This document shows positions 5,747 through 6,027 of a DNA stretch of 6,027 nt, one piece after another. The notes under the pieces were generated by a model. It was not told the origin of the DNA and made no database searches. It worked only from the letters and a program-made list of their open reading frames with translations. Origin of the DNA: an uncultured Streptococcus sp. (lineage in GTDB: Bacteria; Bacillota; Bacilli; Lactobacillales; Streptococcaceae); assembly GCA_905373305.1 (NCBI GenBank), contig CAJPSM010000078.1, positions 1 to 6,027 on the forward strand, read 5' to 3'. Each line of letters starts with the position of its first letter. The first letter of the stretch is position 1. The translations under genes were made by a program, and so were the position numbers.

Positions 5747-6027
5747 ATGTTACCATTAAAAGAATTTGTACAAAAGCGTTACAATAAAACTATTGCAGAA
5801 TGTAACAATGAAGAGCTTTACCTTGCTCTTCTCAACTACAGCAAGCTTGCTAGCAGTCAAAAACCAGTCAACACTGGTAAGAAAAAAGTTTACTACATCT
5901 CAGCTGAGTTCTTGATTGGTAAACTCTTGTCAAACAACTTGATTAACCTTGGTCTTTATGACGAAGTTAAGAAAGAACTTGCTGATGCAGGTAAAGAGTT
6001 GATCGAAATCGAAGAAGTAGAATTGGA
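5747..6027 (+). CDS. malP: Maltodextrin/glycogen phosphorylase, N-terminal fragment
   Basis: The first 93 codons of a GT35 alpha-glucan phosphorylase are present; the gene continues past the right edge, where about 750 residues would be typical. The enzyme phosphorolyses the non-reducing end of maltodextrin to glucose-1-phosphate using pyridoxal phosphate. The visible diagnostic motif is YYISAEFLIGKLLSNN at residues 49-64 followed by LINLGLY, a hallmark of the family's N-terminal region. The active site and cofactor lysine lie outside the window and cannot be checked. AGGAG lies 8 nt before the ATG, and the 22-bp gap after malQ contains no terminator or promoter, so it is co-transcribed with malQ. 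Streptococcal genomes may also label it glgP; its place beside malQ favours a maltodextrin role over one tied to a glycogen synthesis cluster. Confidence 0.92.
   Translation, partial: MLPLKEFVQKRYNKTIAECNNEELYLALLNYSKLASSQKPVNTGKKKVYYISAEFLIGKLLSNNLINLGLYDEVKKELADAGKELIEIEEVEL

Noticed and set aside
1..6027. CRISPR array, tRNA/rRNA, riboswitch, insertion sequence or phage element
   Set aside because: I saw no direct-repeat array, cloverleaf, transposase motif or terminal inverted repeats. The window is fully explained by a mal locus and its control regions.

Overview
The window carries the core of a maltose/maltodextrin (mal) locus from a Firmicute. Protein sequence, gene order and AT-rich intergenic DNA point to a Streptococcus, probably a viridans or mitis-group species close to S. 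pneumoniae. The species call rests on recognising the proteins and was not checked by a search.

Layout: two divergent operons flank a 475-bp control region (3732-4206). Leftward (minus strand) lie malX (maltodextrin-binding lipoprotein), malC and malD (the two membrane subunits of the ABC importer), closed by a strong intrinsic terminator that overlaps the last codons of malD. Rightward (plus strand) lie malQ (4-alpha-glucanotransferase, called malM in pneumococcus) and the first 93 codons of malP (maltodextrin/glycogen phosphorylase), which runs off the right edge. Positions 1-173 hold no convincing gene, but contain a near-consensus minus-strand promoter reading out of the left edge.

The genes form one pathway. 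MalX captures linear maltodextrins outside the cell, and MalC-MalD carry them across the membrane. MalQ reshuffles the glucan chains and releases glucose. MalP phosphorolyses the longer chains to glucose-1-phosphate. No ATPase gene is present, so the importer must use one encoded elsewhere; in streptococci this is typically the shared MsmK. No regulator gene is present either, although the control region carries LacI-family (MalR-type) operators and catabolite-response elements (CRE, CcpA sites).

The control region is the richest part. It holds two promoters with 17-bp spacers, a perfect 14-bp MalR-type palindrome just downstream of the malQ -10, and a related palindrome just downstream of the malX -10. 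It also holds a degenerate third operator between them, a consensus CRE over the malX -35, a near-CRE over the malQ -35, and long A/T tracts. A G-rich hairpin between malX and malC probably sets the binding protein to a higher level than the permease. This is a well-known type of locus. I see no previously undescribed system, and the findings concern regulatory architecture.
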